DNA from: Aotearoamyces nothofagi
Lineage: Eukaryota > Ascomycota > Leotiomycetes > Leotiales > Tympanidaceae
Assembly: GCA_015345905.1 (NCBI GenBank)
Contig: JADDTR010000037.1
Location: 87,880-151,879, forward strand
DNA: 64,000 nucleotides
Direction: 5' to 3'
In this document: in pieces, positions 33,543-45,172 of the stretch
Position numbering within the stretch: the first letter of the stretch is position 1
Layout of the letters: each line of letters starts with the position of its first letter
Notes under the pieces: generated by a model
Told to the model about the DNA's origin: nothing
The model's input: the letters and a program-made list of their open reading frames with translations, nothing else
Databases searched by the model: none
Program-made: the position numbers and the translations under genes

Positions 33543-35699
33543 ATGTCTCTGGTAACAATGCAAGCCAACGAGTTTGCCGATGAACTTGAGTTCATAGAAC
33601 ATAGGGCGCCGGAGCTGACAGACGCTTGGTCAGGGAAAGGATCCCGCTTTGACCTCGATCGCCAAAGGTACATACCAAGGACAGCATCACGAGAGTAAGT
33701 TTTTATAAGTACATATACGCATACAAGGCACAGCTTCAGATCTAACAAAGACAGTGTGGATGAAGCAACTGAACGATTCAAGAGGGTTCAGTGGAGGTTT
33801 ATAGAAAAAACTGCAGTTGTAGTAAAAAGCAACCGTTTTGACCTACAGTCGCAGCATAGCTGGGACGAAGTCATAGACATGACAACTAGTGCCGTCAACA
33901 CCTATATACACGGAGCACCCAAGTGGAAAAAGTTGCTCCGAAAAGCTGGAAATACCGTAGGTAATGCGGGCCCACTGACAGACGCTTGGGTACAATTACT
34001 GCCAACGGGGGATTATGCCTCTGTCTTGAGTGGTGGAATCAAATTGGTCTTATCTGTAAGTGCCATAAAATGACTTAAGAATCCTTGGTTGCTGAGTACG
34101 TTATAACAGGCTTCACAACGTATGAGCCATGTAAGAAAGGCTGTCTTTGATACTTTGGATAGTCTACCGGATACCTTCAAAGAAGCCGAGGAGTATATGG
34201 ACCTATATAGAGGTGACGAGATCCTCAAACGATCCGTTGAAGAGCTATATATAGCTTTACTCTACGCAATTGAAGCCATACTAGACTGGCTTGATCATAA
34301 TACATATGGTCAGTTTTAGGCCCTTTTAACGATTTCCGAATGAGAGCTGAGTCTGCTATAGTTGCTGTTGTAAAGGCTTTAGCCTTGCAGGGCACCTACG
34401 CACAACAGTTAACAGCCAGGATTGAGAATGTGAAAACTTCCTCTGCTAAGATTGACCGAAGGGTACAGATTTGCTTCCAGTTGCGTATGTCTAAGGTCTT
34501 CAAGAATACCGAAGAGGTTGCACAGGTTGCTCCAGAGCTCCTTAAAAGCAACAGAGATAGTCTTTCTGCTATCTTCAACGTTCTATCTTCATTAAAGAAG
34601 CAGGTAGAGTGTGAGATTGCTCTGCATCCCAATTAAATAGTTCAGTAATAGATTAACAAAAATATAGGGGCTCAAGAAAAAGATCAAAGTATATAGGTAT
34701 CCTGCACCTATCGCGTAGACTACTGCTGACAGACGTAATAGGAGATGAGTCTCAACGGCATGACGTCGGTAAGTCAATTATAGGTTGAGTATCAAATTCT
34801 TGTCTAATATTTTAGTGGAAACATTAAAACTACTGCAGAGTTTTTCAATGCAACAGCAGCTATTTCCTCCCGTGACCGTGAACTTGATTCAAATAGCACC
34901 AACGCCACCTGTATCTACGGCGGATCTATTCTACCTTCTTCGGTCAGATCCAAGCCTTATCCAAGAAGATATTGAAGAAGTGTTCTCCTCCTGTGACCGA
35001 ATGCCAGAAATTGACCAAAATCGCGGTATTGGGCTCATGCGCGAGCCCAGTTTCCAAAGTTGGTTCACAGGACACGACTCGTCAATACTCGTCGTCGATG
35101 GCTCAGAAGACGACAGGCCCATGTCAAGCCTCTCACTTCTGTGCGCAGCCCTAACAAGAAACCTTGCTGACACACCAAACTGTGTTGTGCTAACGTTCTT
35201 CTGCGGGCTCCATTTCGAAGATGACAGACTCTGCAGCGCTGTAGAGATAATGCGAAGTCTTCTGGGACAGCTTCTAGCGAAAAATGGCCCAGTATTCGAC
35301 TTACGCGGGGTCCATCCGGATCTTCTCCCTTGGATCGGATCTTCCGACTTGGGCGCTCTCTGCACGCTATTTGAGATTCTTCTGACCTCATGCACTCCCA
35401 CGACAGTGTTTATTCTTCTCGACGGAATATCGTGGCTGGAAAGCAAACCAGACCAGAATGTTCACGATATTCGAGTCATGTTCCAGGTATGGAGGAATTT
35501 GGTTGAGCGATTAACCGCCGTCGGAGGTACCTCGCTCAGCAAGACAAACCTGAAGATTCTCCTCACCAGTCCAAAGGGAAGCCTGGAGCTCAGAAATGAT
35601 TTCCCGGACAATTGCTGCTTGCTGATGCCAATGGAAACATCAATTCCTGAGGGCTCGTATGATGCACCCGATATGATGATGGAAATCGGACTTTTCTAG
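33543..35699 (+). CDS. DUF7708-type, STAND/NLR-like protein with degenerate nucleotide-binding region, 5 or more exons
   Basis: Clear exons are 33543-33694, 33755-34055, 34110-34308, about 34347-34603 and 34816-35699. The link between the last two is unresolved because the phases need an extra small exon. The N-terminal part matches the DUF7708 pattern found at the start of fungal NLR-like proteins (WDEVIDMTTSAVNTYIHGAP, NAGPLTDAWVQLLPTGDYAS, VLSGGIKLVLS), followed by a helical region. The last exon has the layout of a NACHT-like core: FQSWFTGHDSSILVVDG where the P-loop would be (no GxxxxGKS), VVLTFFCGLHFEDDRL, MRSLLGQLL, and TTVFILLDGISWLES as the Walker-B-like strand. The protein then ends without repeats. 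It may be a truncated or pseudo-STAND protein. The 38-bp intron at 34309-34346 is unusually short and may signal an error or decay. Confidence 0.75.
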
Positions 35700-36190
35700 A
35701 TACGACGAGCCGTATTTTTCTATGCTGGGGTCTCTTGTATATAGCATCTTCAATATCGAGTAAGTAAGGCCAATTATTGGTAAATAAATATATTCTGTAC
35801 TCAAAAGATATATAGCTCAGGTTCTCTAGGCAGATATACGTTTCTTTGTTGAGGCTTTACAGAACTAACAATCTGATACCTGTATCACGTGATACGGTAT
35901 CACGTGACAATGGCGATGAACAATGGATGTATATAAAAATAATTGTATTAACTTTCTAGTTACTGAAGTGGAAATATTCAATGTTTGACTTGCATTTGAG
36001 AATTTACTGTTCAAGGATGGCTAACTTTGGTAAAGGTGATGATGGACAACTGCTGTCTTATATGTTTGTAGCGGAATTTTAATGTCTAGGATTGTATAGT
36101 GCGCATATCTATTAAACAACAATTTAAACTCCAAATTCCAAAAAACCCTTTTAATATACGATTGCAAGCCCCTAGCAATCCTGTAAAGCT
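35700..36190. other. Convergent 3' region with two CACGTG palindromes
   Basis: Shared 3' flank. GTATCACGTGATAC at 35882-35895 is a perfect 14-bp palindrome, and a second CACGTG follows at 35901-35906. Both match the E-box core, but no promoter is expected here. Confidence 0.6.
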
Positions 36191-37675
36191 CTAAGAATCG
36201 AAAACCGGACCAAAAGCAGGGACGCCCCTAGATTCCATGCCATAAACGACACGTCTCGTTAATTTCGGGTTACTGATACAAAACACGGCCTCGGCAGCCG
36301 ACTCCACATACATCTCATAAGTCAACCTGACCAGATCCGGTCTGCCGATATAGTTCGTGTCGATGATCGCGGCCTCGGGATCGACCTTCTTGACCTGTGC
36401 ACAGATATCGGCGCTGTACGTCTCGAGCGGACTGCGCGTCGACCAGAGCACGCGGACTTTGGTGTGCGGGAGATTGCTCATGATGGCGAGGCATGGACCG
36501 ATGCCGCTGCCGGTTGTGACGATGACGACGCTGCGGAAGATTTGGGACATGCTGAGTAGGCCTGTGCGTGGGATGCCGTGGATCCAGTAGTAGCTGTGTG
36601 GGTTGTTGATCGTCCGCGATGTGAAGTCGCCGGCGTTCGAAACGAGGAGAGAACCGCCTTGGCTGGGGCCCTGATGCGAAGGCACGATGGCGAAAGGATG
36701 CCATTCGAACAGCGGCTTCTCGGAGATCCCAACTCCCACATAGGGCTTGACGGGCATGTCGAAATGGAGTCTGGTGGCGTGGTCGGACAGCTTTTCAGGT
36801 CGTACGTAGAGCTTCTTGAGGTGTAGCCATGGGAGCACGATGTGGAGAGTGGAAATTAGGAGGAACCAAAAAGCTGGTAAAGAGATGAGGATTTTCCCTA
36901 GAGATTTTCCTGGCATGAATGGTTGCTGTAGGTGGGCATAGAGTCCTATTTCGACCCAGAAGAGAGCCAGGGAGAACCACCCTCCCCAACGGTGGACGTT
37001 CTCAAATGTGTTGTGTGAGACATAACGAGCGTATGGATACGCGGTGATGACCAGCAAAACCAAGGTAATGAGGAGGATATATGAGAAGGTGACGATTGCC
37101 GGATCCCGTATTTTCCCAAGCATGCACTCATGGGTGATGAAACCGGTGAGTAGAGAAAGCCATACCACCGAAGACATGGCAGCTCCGCTGTGGACACCGC
37201 CGTGCTCGTATACTTTTGTTACTATTCGACGCACACGAAGAGGTGCAGATAGTGGACAAAGCCAGGCGACTTGATAGAGAAAGTTAATGATATAGTCTTG
37301 GCGGATCAGGATGGCAACCATGATATTTGCTGCTGCTGCGGTAGCAAAGTCTCCCAAAGGCGGAGCGGAAGAATTGTATTTGGTGGTGAAAACTATAATG
37401 ATGGCGATAATGTTGGCTGTAAAGACTAGTGAGAATAGACGACGGTAGACGTTGAGGATTGTGTGTCTAACGTGACGAACATAGCGTGGTTGACTTTTTT
37501 CTGGAAGTGAAACCGGGACTCCCTTTTCTATACTTGACAGACTCGCCGATGATCGATTTAAGGACGACGATGAATCCGAGGGATGGCTCGAAATCAGTGA
37601 TAACGGATGTCTATCACTGATATCTTTACTGGCATCTTTTTGGGCCGCCGGTTCGGGGGCTGTAATGGTCTCCAT
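36191..37675 (-). CDS. tmpA: TmpA-like membrane flavoprotein (ferric-reductase-like FAD/NAD fold), 494 aa
   Basis: Single-exon integral membrane oxidoreductase. Residues 1-70 are a Ser-rich cytosolic tail, followed by the family motif RYVRHVRHTILNVYRRLFSL. About six hydrophobic segments lie between residues 80 and 290 (LVFTANIIAIIIVF, IMVAILIRQDYIINFLYQVA, MSSVVWLSLLTGFITHECM, FSYILLITLVLLVITAYPYA, WGGWFSLALFWVEIGLY, ISLPAFWFLLISTLHIVLPW). The FAD-binding-like part follows, and then VVIVTTGSGIGPCLAIMSN with GSGIGP at 389-394 for NAD(P)H. In Aspergillus nidulans TmpA regulates conidiation and is thought to make or transfer a developmental signal. That role here is inference. Start chosen at the ATG before the acidic/Ser-rich tail. 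Length is normal for the family. Convergent with the DUF7708 gene. Confidence 0.85.
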   Translation of the reverse strand: METITAPEPAAQKDASKDISDRHPLSLISSHPSDSSSSLNRSSASLSSIEKGVPVSLPEKSQPRYVRHVRHTILNVYRRLFSLVFTANIIAIIIVFTTKYNSSAPPLGDFATAAAANIMVAILIRQDYIINFLYQVAWLCPLSAPLRVRRIVTKVYEHGGVHSGAAMSSVVWLSLLTGFITHECMLGKIRDPAIVTFSYILLITLVLLVITAYPYARYVSHNTFENVHRWGGWFSLALFWVEIGLYAHLQQPFMPGKSLGKILISLPAFWFLLISTLHIVLPWLHLKKLYVRPEKLSDHATRLHFDMPVKPYVGVGISEKPLFEWHPFAIVPSHQGPSQGGSLLVSNAGDFTSRTINNPHSYYWIHGIPRTGLLSMSQIFRSVVIVTTGSGIGPCLAIMSNLPHTKVRVLWSTRSPLETYSADICAQVKKVDPEAAIIDTNYIGRPDLVRLTYEMYVESAAEAVFCISNPKLTRRVVYGMESRGVPAFGPVFDS

Positions 37676-40268
37676 CTCGAGGAACTTTTTTCAAAGTTAA
37701 TGGATGGCAAGAACGTAGGGTATCAAAAGACCAACAAAACAGAGATGAGGAAGAACGAGTTCACGGATTACTGGATAGCTGATTTCTGCGAGCTTTATAG
37801 ATATTATTACTGAACTACAGCTGAGAATACGATACCAGGCTGCATGCAGACGTCTTGTGGCGGGCGCCATCTATTCTGGATATTTTATATACGAGGCATA
37901 TCTGAGAAGACTACTGAGTTTGAGACAGTCCAAGGCTCGATATCAAATGAAAACAAACTGCAGCCACTGCCACTGCCACCATCGCCATCATGGCCGTCAA
38001 TACTGCCACCAGTGTCACTTCCACGACTCAACTATCGGCTACGCCGAGTACGGATCTGCCCTGGCATTGCCACGCCTGAACCCGCGCTGGAACGCATCCG
38101 CCGCAAACGAGAGACATACGGCCCGGAAGCCGGAGCGGTCTTCCCTCGAGGCAAGGAACAGCATTCTTCATCTTGTAAGGGACGGCCAGAATGATATTTC
38201 GACGTCAATATCTGGTGTTTTGTTTCCGTCGGCCGTCTGTCTGTCCCATATCGCAATCGACCTATCACTGCGTCTCGCTAATCTGGAGATCCGTTGGATG
38301 GGGTCGCCTGTTGTCCATTGTCGTCTGGTACGGGTTCCGCTAGGCCCGATCCGGCCATTCCCGGCATTCTCGCCCATTGTTCTCGAGATTCTAAGCCGCA
38401 AACATCGAATGGGAATTCCATAGATTCCAGCACTGACTCGACTTTCTTATTTTGTCCATGCATGGCGTCTATATTCGCGCAGTCCGGAGCCCCCACGGAA
38501 TGCTTCTAGAAGTCTAGATAGTGGAGCACGATATATGGCCGATGCGCAGCTCCAACTCGTTTCCGAAGCCCGCAAATCTGTTAAGCAATCCCTAAATTGG
38601 AGTCAAGCAGTGGCAAGACCAGATTATAGCCACCAGATCAGGCGATGTAAATACTCTATTCTGGAAAATAATGCTCATCAAGTTGCAGTAGCAGGACCCT
38701 GAGCTAGATGCTACGTGTACGGATCTATTCGAGTCATGCAAGGACTCTGCGATCACCTAGCGTCTCTGGCTATCAAAATTAATGGTCTAAATACAGGTCT
38801 ACAGAATAAGAAAATACCGTATCTTTCTGAAAGCAGAATACCGAGGAGTAATCGACGTCCTCGGGGGTGTGGTGCGGTCGACGTTCAATGGCCGGAATAG
38901 GAAGTGGTCGCGGCGCTCTAGCGCGGCTAGATATCCTGGGGATTATATAACGGGGAAGACAGCGAGAGAATCAAGCACATCCGCAGTCATGGCCGCGTGT
39001 CCGAACCATCTCAGCTACGCCCACGATGAGGTGGGCGGAACAGATAATTGCACCTTGCTGCGCTGGACCGAGGAAAAAACAAAAAAGGCAGGGAAAAAGG
39101 AAAGAAAAGGGCGGAAGAAAGTTTTGCACGCAAAGCCAAGTTCTCATTCTGGAGTGATAGAGTTCCTGCAAAGAATCTTCCAATGCTTTTCCGGGAAACT
39201 CTGTCCTGAGACATCTCCCAGCTGGCTCGTACTCTGGCCAGCTAGGCCGCAAACACCAATCGCAGCAGTTTGCGAAGGTGTTCATGACGCCATGGGATGC
39301 TTTTGCATGCCATCTGCGTCTTCTCGGCTGTACCACAGTGCAGGTACTCTGTAGTACTGGGTGGGGTTGTTTCTACCAGAAATTGAATTCAGTGTTTGAG
39401 ATTTCTCTAAATTATTATATACTTGTCTTTATTTGTTTAGTACATGGCTTATGCGGTTGTTTTACTCAACACAATACCCCCGGTTTTCGCGGTTACGTCC
39501 GCCTGTTCTTAGAGAGATTATATAGATATAGCAGCTGATAATGTGTCCATTATCCAATAAACATATCCAATAAACAGTGCGACTCGCACTGTGCGAGGTA
39601 TATAAAGCCGTAGTCATACCCGTAAGTCAAATGTATTATAACGAGCTGCACATCTTTAATACAGCCCATCTAAAGTCCAATTTAAACATCTATATTCTCT
39701 ATTCTCTAATTTCAACAAATTATAGCTTTAATTGCAATAACTATAGAAAATAGATTCATCACAAGGCAATATTTATTAACCGGCCAAAGGTACAGCACAA
39801 AGCCTCTCGGGTTCTATCTAAACCGACCAGCTAAATCAATCATAGTTTCAAAAGCTATCTACAGCTGCATACACTTAGGATGGCTGTATACAGATATATA
39901 TAGGAATTTTTATCTCAGCGGACTGTAGCCAGAATATGCCACCTTAGTTTTAAGAGAGCTTGTTGTGAATTTGCTATCTGATGGCAAGATATCCAATGAT
40001 GACGAGATATTCAACAACAGCAAGTGACGAGATGAAACCACAATAGCGGTTACCTACCAAGCATCTCGTTCTCTGTTTTCTGTTTGTATTATGTATACTA
40101 TATTTCTGCATTGCCATTTACTGGATACTAGCAACACGATATTACAGCCCAGGAAAAGCATGCTATCTTTTCTTTCTAGACATCAAGTGCAAGGTCAAGT
40201 TTTGCAGAACAATGTCTGAAATCGTAAGAGTATATCTTCTGCAGAAGTTAACCTGCACTTCCAACGTC

Positions 40269-40730
40269 CTAGAATGATACAACTGTGAAAACACTATCGA
40301 CAGTAGGAAAGTCTCCCTTGGTATATAGCATGCCGACTATATCACCCTCAAGACCCTGGTATGCTGGCTGGAGAGTAAAGAGGTTGGAAAGCAGAAATGC
40401 TAAAGTCGGGCAGCGTAGCCCGCAACAGACACGGCGGAAAGAAGAAAACATATCTGTACAGCAGTTAATGCAATCCGGCTTCAAAGGAGCAGGAGTGGCT
40501 GTCGTATAGAAAGGAGTCGTTTGATAGATACATTGTATTGTACAGTAGACACACAGTGTATGATTGCTAAATTCCAGGGCTCCACTCGCTAGAACGTACC
40601 CGTTCAGCATATCTCTCCAGCGGGTGGTTTCTCGGTCTACGGACAGTACAGTTCTATACAAAAGAGTATCCGGCAGAGCTGAACATGAGATAAAACCACC
40701 ACAACTAAAGTGGTAATTGAAAGCCAGCAT
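40269..40730 (-). CDS. Weak candidate: Cys-rich small protein, 153 aa
   Basis: An ATG-started open frame in an otherwise gene-free stretch. It is unusually rich in cysteine (FSCGGFISCSALP, HTLCVYCTIQCIY, CINCCTDMF, VCCGLRCPTL). No clear signal peptide or known domain. It could be an orphan Cys-rich protein or chance, and splice-like signals inside it weaken the single-exon model. Confidence 0.2.
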   Translation of the reverse strand: MLAFNYHFSCGGFISCSALPDTLLYRTVLSVDRETTRWRDMLNGYVLASGALEFSNHTLCVYCTIQCIYQTTPFYTTATPAPLKPDCINCCTDMFSSFRRVCCGLRCPTLAFLLSNLFTLQPAYQGLEGDIVGMLYTKGDFPTVDSVFTVVSF

Positions 40731-42324
40731 TTCGATCGATTGATCTAAACTTTGAGAGTTTCCGGTACTTTATATGTTAGCCTTTCGTCTCGTAGCATGC
40801 AATTGTGTTTTTCTTTTTTATACACTCTCCCAGACTGGCAGATAGAGAGTTGACCGGCATATCATAGACGTCTCTAAATGCTTATTCAGAATCCTTCCAA
40901 CACTCTCCCATCCTTCCAGACGCAGTTCTAAATCCTAAAACATCCTAAGCACTTTTCTCGCAAGACACCGCTGGACGTATTCAATGAAATCAAAGCCCAG
41001 AGAGATTAGCAGCCAGCTGTATGCTAGAATTCCATTTTCTTTAAGCTATGCCCAGGTTGCTCTTGCTGGATGAATTGGCTGTATGAATCGGTGCATTGCC
41101 CTACATGGAAACCAGACATGGTTGCTAATGCTTCGGTATCTGGTCCCCGCCGGCCCCGAAAGTCCTGCCATCATCAGATCCTCGTGATCGAATCATACGA
41201 CCTGAGATCGCGCCAAGATCTAGGCGTATGTCTTCTCATCCAGGGCCGAATGCAGCGGGCGAGTCTCGAAATGGCACCTGGAAGTCTGTATTGTCTGGCG
41301 TGGGAGCGCGATGATGTGGTGGTTACGTCGATGCTGCTGTTGCTGCTTAGCTTGCGGTGCGGGTGATGGGTTCTTCGGATGTGGGACGATGGCGAGAGTG
41401 TGCAGGGCATTTTGCAATTATATAAGTCACGGCAGAGAGGTATGGGATATGGTTCTGTATTTCGTACAGTACAGACGGCGGAGCTGATTCCACGTCTGTG
41501 CTTTACTCTTCTGGGACTAGCAGATCTGGATATAACTCTCTCTCTCTCACACACACATATGTATGCATATCTAATGATCAAGAGCAATATTGGCATTTCC
41601 AACACAACAATCCAACTCACCAGCATACTGACCGGCAGGACGAATGCCCTCGTCCTAGGGTAGCTGGTCCGGCCCCTGACCTCATCGGCGGGGATATACT
41701 AAACGAGGCAGGTAGCTGCGGCCCCACGTTTCATTTTACAGTAAGGCTCCGGTATGCAGGTGCCGTGGTTCAGTACGCGCGTCCCTGCCGAGGTCTGATT
41801 AGATGCACAGACAGGCTTTGCTTTTGGGGATGGGAGGCCGGCGTCTGATCGAGCTGCGGTCAGTGCTTCTTCGTGTGTTGGTTGCTGGGTACAGTACCGT
41901 GCTACCAGTGCTATCTACGGTATATATCGCCAGGCGTCAAGGACGGCGTAGGAGAGAGATGGCGTGGCTGGCCGGTTGAAAAATAATCATATATCCTTCG
42001 TTGGCGATGCGATTCCGAATGGCATGGCTGGAGGCGGGAGGCATGGCTGTTCATTTACTGCGGACTGCCTGTATGCATCAGATCGGCTGCAACATGTCAT
42101 TTTGCGGGGTGCGTCGTTGTGGCACCGTGTTCGGGGACTGATATTGACTGTCTTGCCGCACGCAAGGGGCCCTGCAGCAGATGGGTTCGTCACGTGATGG
42201 CTATAATGCCGTCTGGATAGATGCCCTGTGCCCTTTGCAGGTCTTGGTTTTGGCGTTTACGCCGAGGACACGCCGGGTCTGCTACTCTCACGAATCGAGG
42301 AAAGAACAGAAGAGGCTGTCGACA

Positions 42325-42482
42325 AGCACGCGAGCGCAGCGAGGACAGGGGGTTTGGGGGAGAATCCCCCATGAAATTATCCCCTTATAGCATCCCTTAT
42401 AGCATAAGACGTGACCCTTTCCGTGATTTATATCATGGGGGATTCTCCCCCAAACCCCCTGTCCTCGCTGCGCTCGCGTGCT
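42325..42482. repeat. Perfect 50-bp inverted repeat with 58-bp loop (foldback)
   Basis: Left arm 42325-42374 and right arm 42433-42482 are exact reverse complements over 50 bp. The arms begin AGCACGCGAGCGCAGCGAGG and contain GGGGGAGAATCCCCC, itself a near-palindrome. The loop has two copies of CCTTATAGCAT. No target-site duplication is evident in the flanks. Candidates are a foldback or MITE-like element or a hairpin-RNA locus. Confidence 0.9.
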
Positions 42483-43342
42483 CCCCTGGGTCTACTGGAT
42501 GCTGGGGAGGCTGAACGGATTGAGGGCCTCGATTTAATTGAAGGGACGACATGCCAGGCAGCAGGGTACAGAGCAGGGAAGGGCGTAGAGGATGCGGTCT
42601 CGACATGCATCTACAGTACTACTATGGACCACAGGTAAAGCAGTATATCCATCTACATAACATAAACTCCATCTACCGTATATACGGCTAATTTGACTCC
42701 TCTCCAGCATTATTCTTCCGGCACTCCGACGTCGTCTTCGTCCACGCCCGCACGTCCACGCCCGCACGTCCAAAGCCGGATGTGGAAGCGGGAGTGGAAG
42801 CGAGCAGTGGGGATGTGGCAGTGGGGATGTGGGAATGTCGACACTCGATCCTCTCTCTCCTCTGCTGTGTCCGTCCGCAAGTCCCGCATCGCCAACCCAC
42901 GACTGTATATACAGCTGTATATACGACTGTATATACGACATCGGCCGCCCATCCCGTCCCATCAGAAGCTGTCGCGGGCCGAGTTTTTGTGCCATCACGC
43001 CGCAACTCGTGGTCTTACAAGTCCCGCCAGCACTTTGACGGTGGGACCCTAGGCGGGATGTGGCGTAGTGGCCGGATATTAACCGTATGGCATCGGCGCT
43101 TTGCCCAGCACGAGAAATATATCCCTCTATTCCGACGTCATCTGGGATGGGAAGGAGTATTCCATGCCCGGGGTTTCTGTGTCTGTTGCTTCGTCTGATC
43201 TCTTGCTTCTCTTGCCCAGCTGCATGATCGGCAGGGCGACCCGTCAGTATAGCCGTCTGCATGGCTGCAGAGCTGCGCCAGTTTGATTTGATACCGATGG
43301 CTATCCAGAACCCTGTCATGCAATGTACTGTACATACAGCCG

Positions 43343-43350
43343 TATATAAG
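43343..43350 (+). promoter_or_regulatory. TATA box of the tannase gene
   Basis: TATATAAG lies about 93 bp upstream of the tannase ATG at 43436. Confidence 0.55.
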
Positions 43351-43435
43351 ATGCTTTCTTCTTCCTCCATCTCCGGTCGGACTCTAATAGCTACCAGTCT
43401 TCTCTGCCCTCTCTAGCAACCTCACCACAGCCAAG

Positions 43436-45172
43436 ATGCGTGCTTCCCTTTGGGCCCTCACTGGCGTAGCATCCGCTGCCGTTGTGCGGGCTGCCACGCT
43501 CGACAGTGTCTGCACAACAGCCTATGTCCAGGCCTCACTGCCTGCCGACGACTTCCTATTTGGCGTCACCCTTGATCCCTCCTCGGTTCAGGTCAATCCC
43601 GTGACCAACACCACCGTCGAGGGTGCGTACATGTACCCTGACGCCACGTTCGACTATTGCAACGTCACCTTTGCCTACTCCCACAACGGCCGAGACGACC
43701 AGGTGCTTGTAACCTACTGGCTCCCGACTCCAGCAAACTTCCAGAATCGCTACCTCTCGACAGGTGGTGGTGGTTATGCTATCAACTCCGGCACCGGCTC
43801 TTCAGGCTCGCTCCCTGGAGGTGTCGTCTATGGTGCCGTTGCTGGTGCTACTGATGGAGGCTTCGGTGGCTTTACCACCGAGTTCGATTCCGTCTTCTTG
43901 ATCCAGAACGGCACTGTTAATTGGGAATCACTCTTCTCGTTTGGCTACCAAGCTCAACACGAGCTGAGCTTGATTGGCAAGCAGTTTACCAAGCAGTTCT
44001 TCAACCTGACCTCTACCAACTACGGCAATGCCACGAAGCTGTATTCGTACTACCAGGGATGCTCCGAGGGTGGTCGCGAAGGCTGGAGTCAAGTCCAAAG
44101 GTTCGCGGATGAGTGGGATGGTGCTATCACGGGAGCACCCGCATTCCGCTTCGCCCACCAACAGGTCCAGCACCTCTGGTCTAACGTAGTCGAGCAGACT
44201 CTAGGATACTACCCCCCTACGTGTGAGCTGGACGCAATTGTCAACGCAACCATCGCCGCTTGTGATGGACTAGACGGCAAAGACGACGGCGTGGTTGCGC
44301 GGTCTGATCTGTGCAAGCTGAACTACAATATAAACAGCACAATCGGCACGTCCTACTACTGCGCAGCCACGTCGTCGGCGCCAGTTCAAAACGGAACAGT
44401 CTCGGCTCAGGGCGTAGCAGTCGCCCAGGAAATCCTCAATGGCATGCACGACACGCAAGGCCGGCGCGTCTACCTCTCCTACCAGCCAGCAGCCTCATTC
44501 GTCGACGCCGAGACCCAGTACAACTCAGCCACCGACTCCTGGGAGCTTTCCGTCAGCGGTCTCGGCGCCGAATTCCCCGCCCGCTACCTCCTGCTCCTCA
44601 ACCAGTCGACCTTTGCAAACCTCGATAACGTCACGTACGACACGCTCAAGGAATGGATCTACCAAGGCTGGAAGACGTACGAAGACACCCTCCAGACGAC
44701 CTGGCCCGACCTCACGCCCTTCCAGGCCGCGGGCGGCAAGGTCCTGCACTACCACGGCGAGTCCGACAACAGCATCCCCACGGCCTCGTCGGTGCGCTAC
44801 CACGAATCCGTGCGCCAGGTCATGTACCCCGGCCTCTCCTACAACGCCAGCACCGCCGCGCTCAGCTCGTGGTACAAGCTCTTCCTCGTCCCCGGCGCCG
44901 CCCACTGCGAGCCCGACACGGCGCAGCCCAACGGGCCGTTCCCGCAGACCAACCTCGGCGTCCTGATCGACTGGGTGGAGAAGGGCGTCGAGCCCGTCAC
45001 GCTCAACGCCACGCACCTGGCTGGCGACGACAAGGGCGGCAACGCGCAGATCTGCGCATGGCCGCTGCGGCCGCTCTACGCGGATGACGGAACGCTGGAG
45101 TGCAGGTACGACCAGGAGAGCATCGATAGCTGGATCTACGACTTTGACGCGTTCAAGGTGCCGGTCTACTAG
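43436..45172 (+). CDS. Secreted tannase / feruloyl esterase family protein, 578 aa
   Basis: Extracellular serine esterase that cleaves gallic-acid or ferulic-acid esters in plant polyphenols and cell walls. Single exon. Signal peptide at about residues 1-20 (MRASLWALTGVASAAVVRAA). The catalytic set follows the tannase CS-D-HC pattern: nucleophile Ser210 in QGCSEGGRE with neighbour Cys209, acid Asp444 in GESDNSIP, and His490-Cys491 in PGAAHCEPD. The two Cys next to Ser and His form the family disulfide that holds the triad. WDGAITGAPAFRF, CDGLDGKDDGV (calcium-loop-like) and many NxS/T sites also fit. The length is normal for the family. Tannase versus feruloyl esterase cannot be told from the sequence. 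The C-terminal half has higher GC. Confidence 0.93.
   Translation: MRASLWALTGVASAAVVRAATLDSVCTTAYVQASLPADDFLFGVTLDPSSVQVNPVTNTTVEGAYMYPDATFDYCNVTFAYSHNGRDDQVLVTYWLPTPANFQNRYLSTGGGGYAINSGTGSSGSLPGGVVYGAVAGATDGGFGGFTTEFDSVFLIQNGTVNWESLFSFGYQAQHELSLIGKQFTKQFFNLTSTNYGNATKLYSYYQGCSEGGREGWSQVQRFADEWDGAITGAPAFRFAHQQVQHLWSNVVEQTLGYYPPTCELDAIVNATIAACDGLDGKDDGVVARSDLCKLNYNINSTIGTSYYCAATSSAPVQNGTVSAQGVAVAQEILNGMHDTQGRRVYLSYQPAASFVDAETQYNSATDSWELSVSGLGAEFPARYLLLLNQSTFANLDNVTYDTLKEWIYQGWKTYEDTLQTTWPDLTPFQAAGGKVLHYHGESDNSIPTASSVRYHESVRQVMYPGLSYNASTAALSSWYKLFLVPGAAHCEPDTAQPNGPFPQTNLGVLIDWVEKGVEPVTLNATHLAGDDKGGNAQICAWPLRPLYADDGTLECRYDQESIDSWIYDFDAFKVPVY

Larger units (their letters stand above)
37676..43435. 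other. 5.8-kb gene-poor region
   Basis: No gene that I can support with domains. Seen: a weak Cys-rich frame (40269-40730, listed), the 50-bp foldback (listed), TCTC/CACA microsatellite at about 41.54-41.56 kb and CTGTATATAC-type units near 42.90-42.94 kb. The final 100 bp hold the tannase TATA box. Confidence 0.55.

Noticed and set aside
42534-43370. 278-codon minus-strand frame upstream of the tannase
   Set aside because: Covers the tannase promoter, has repetitive Tyr-Ile and Arg-Trp content and no domain. It overlaps other open frames on both strands.
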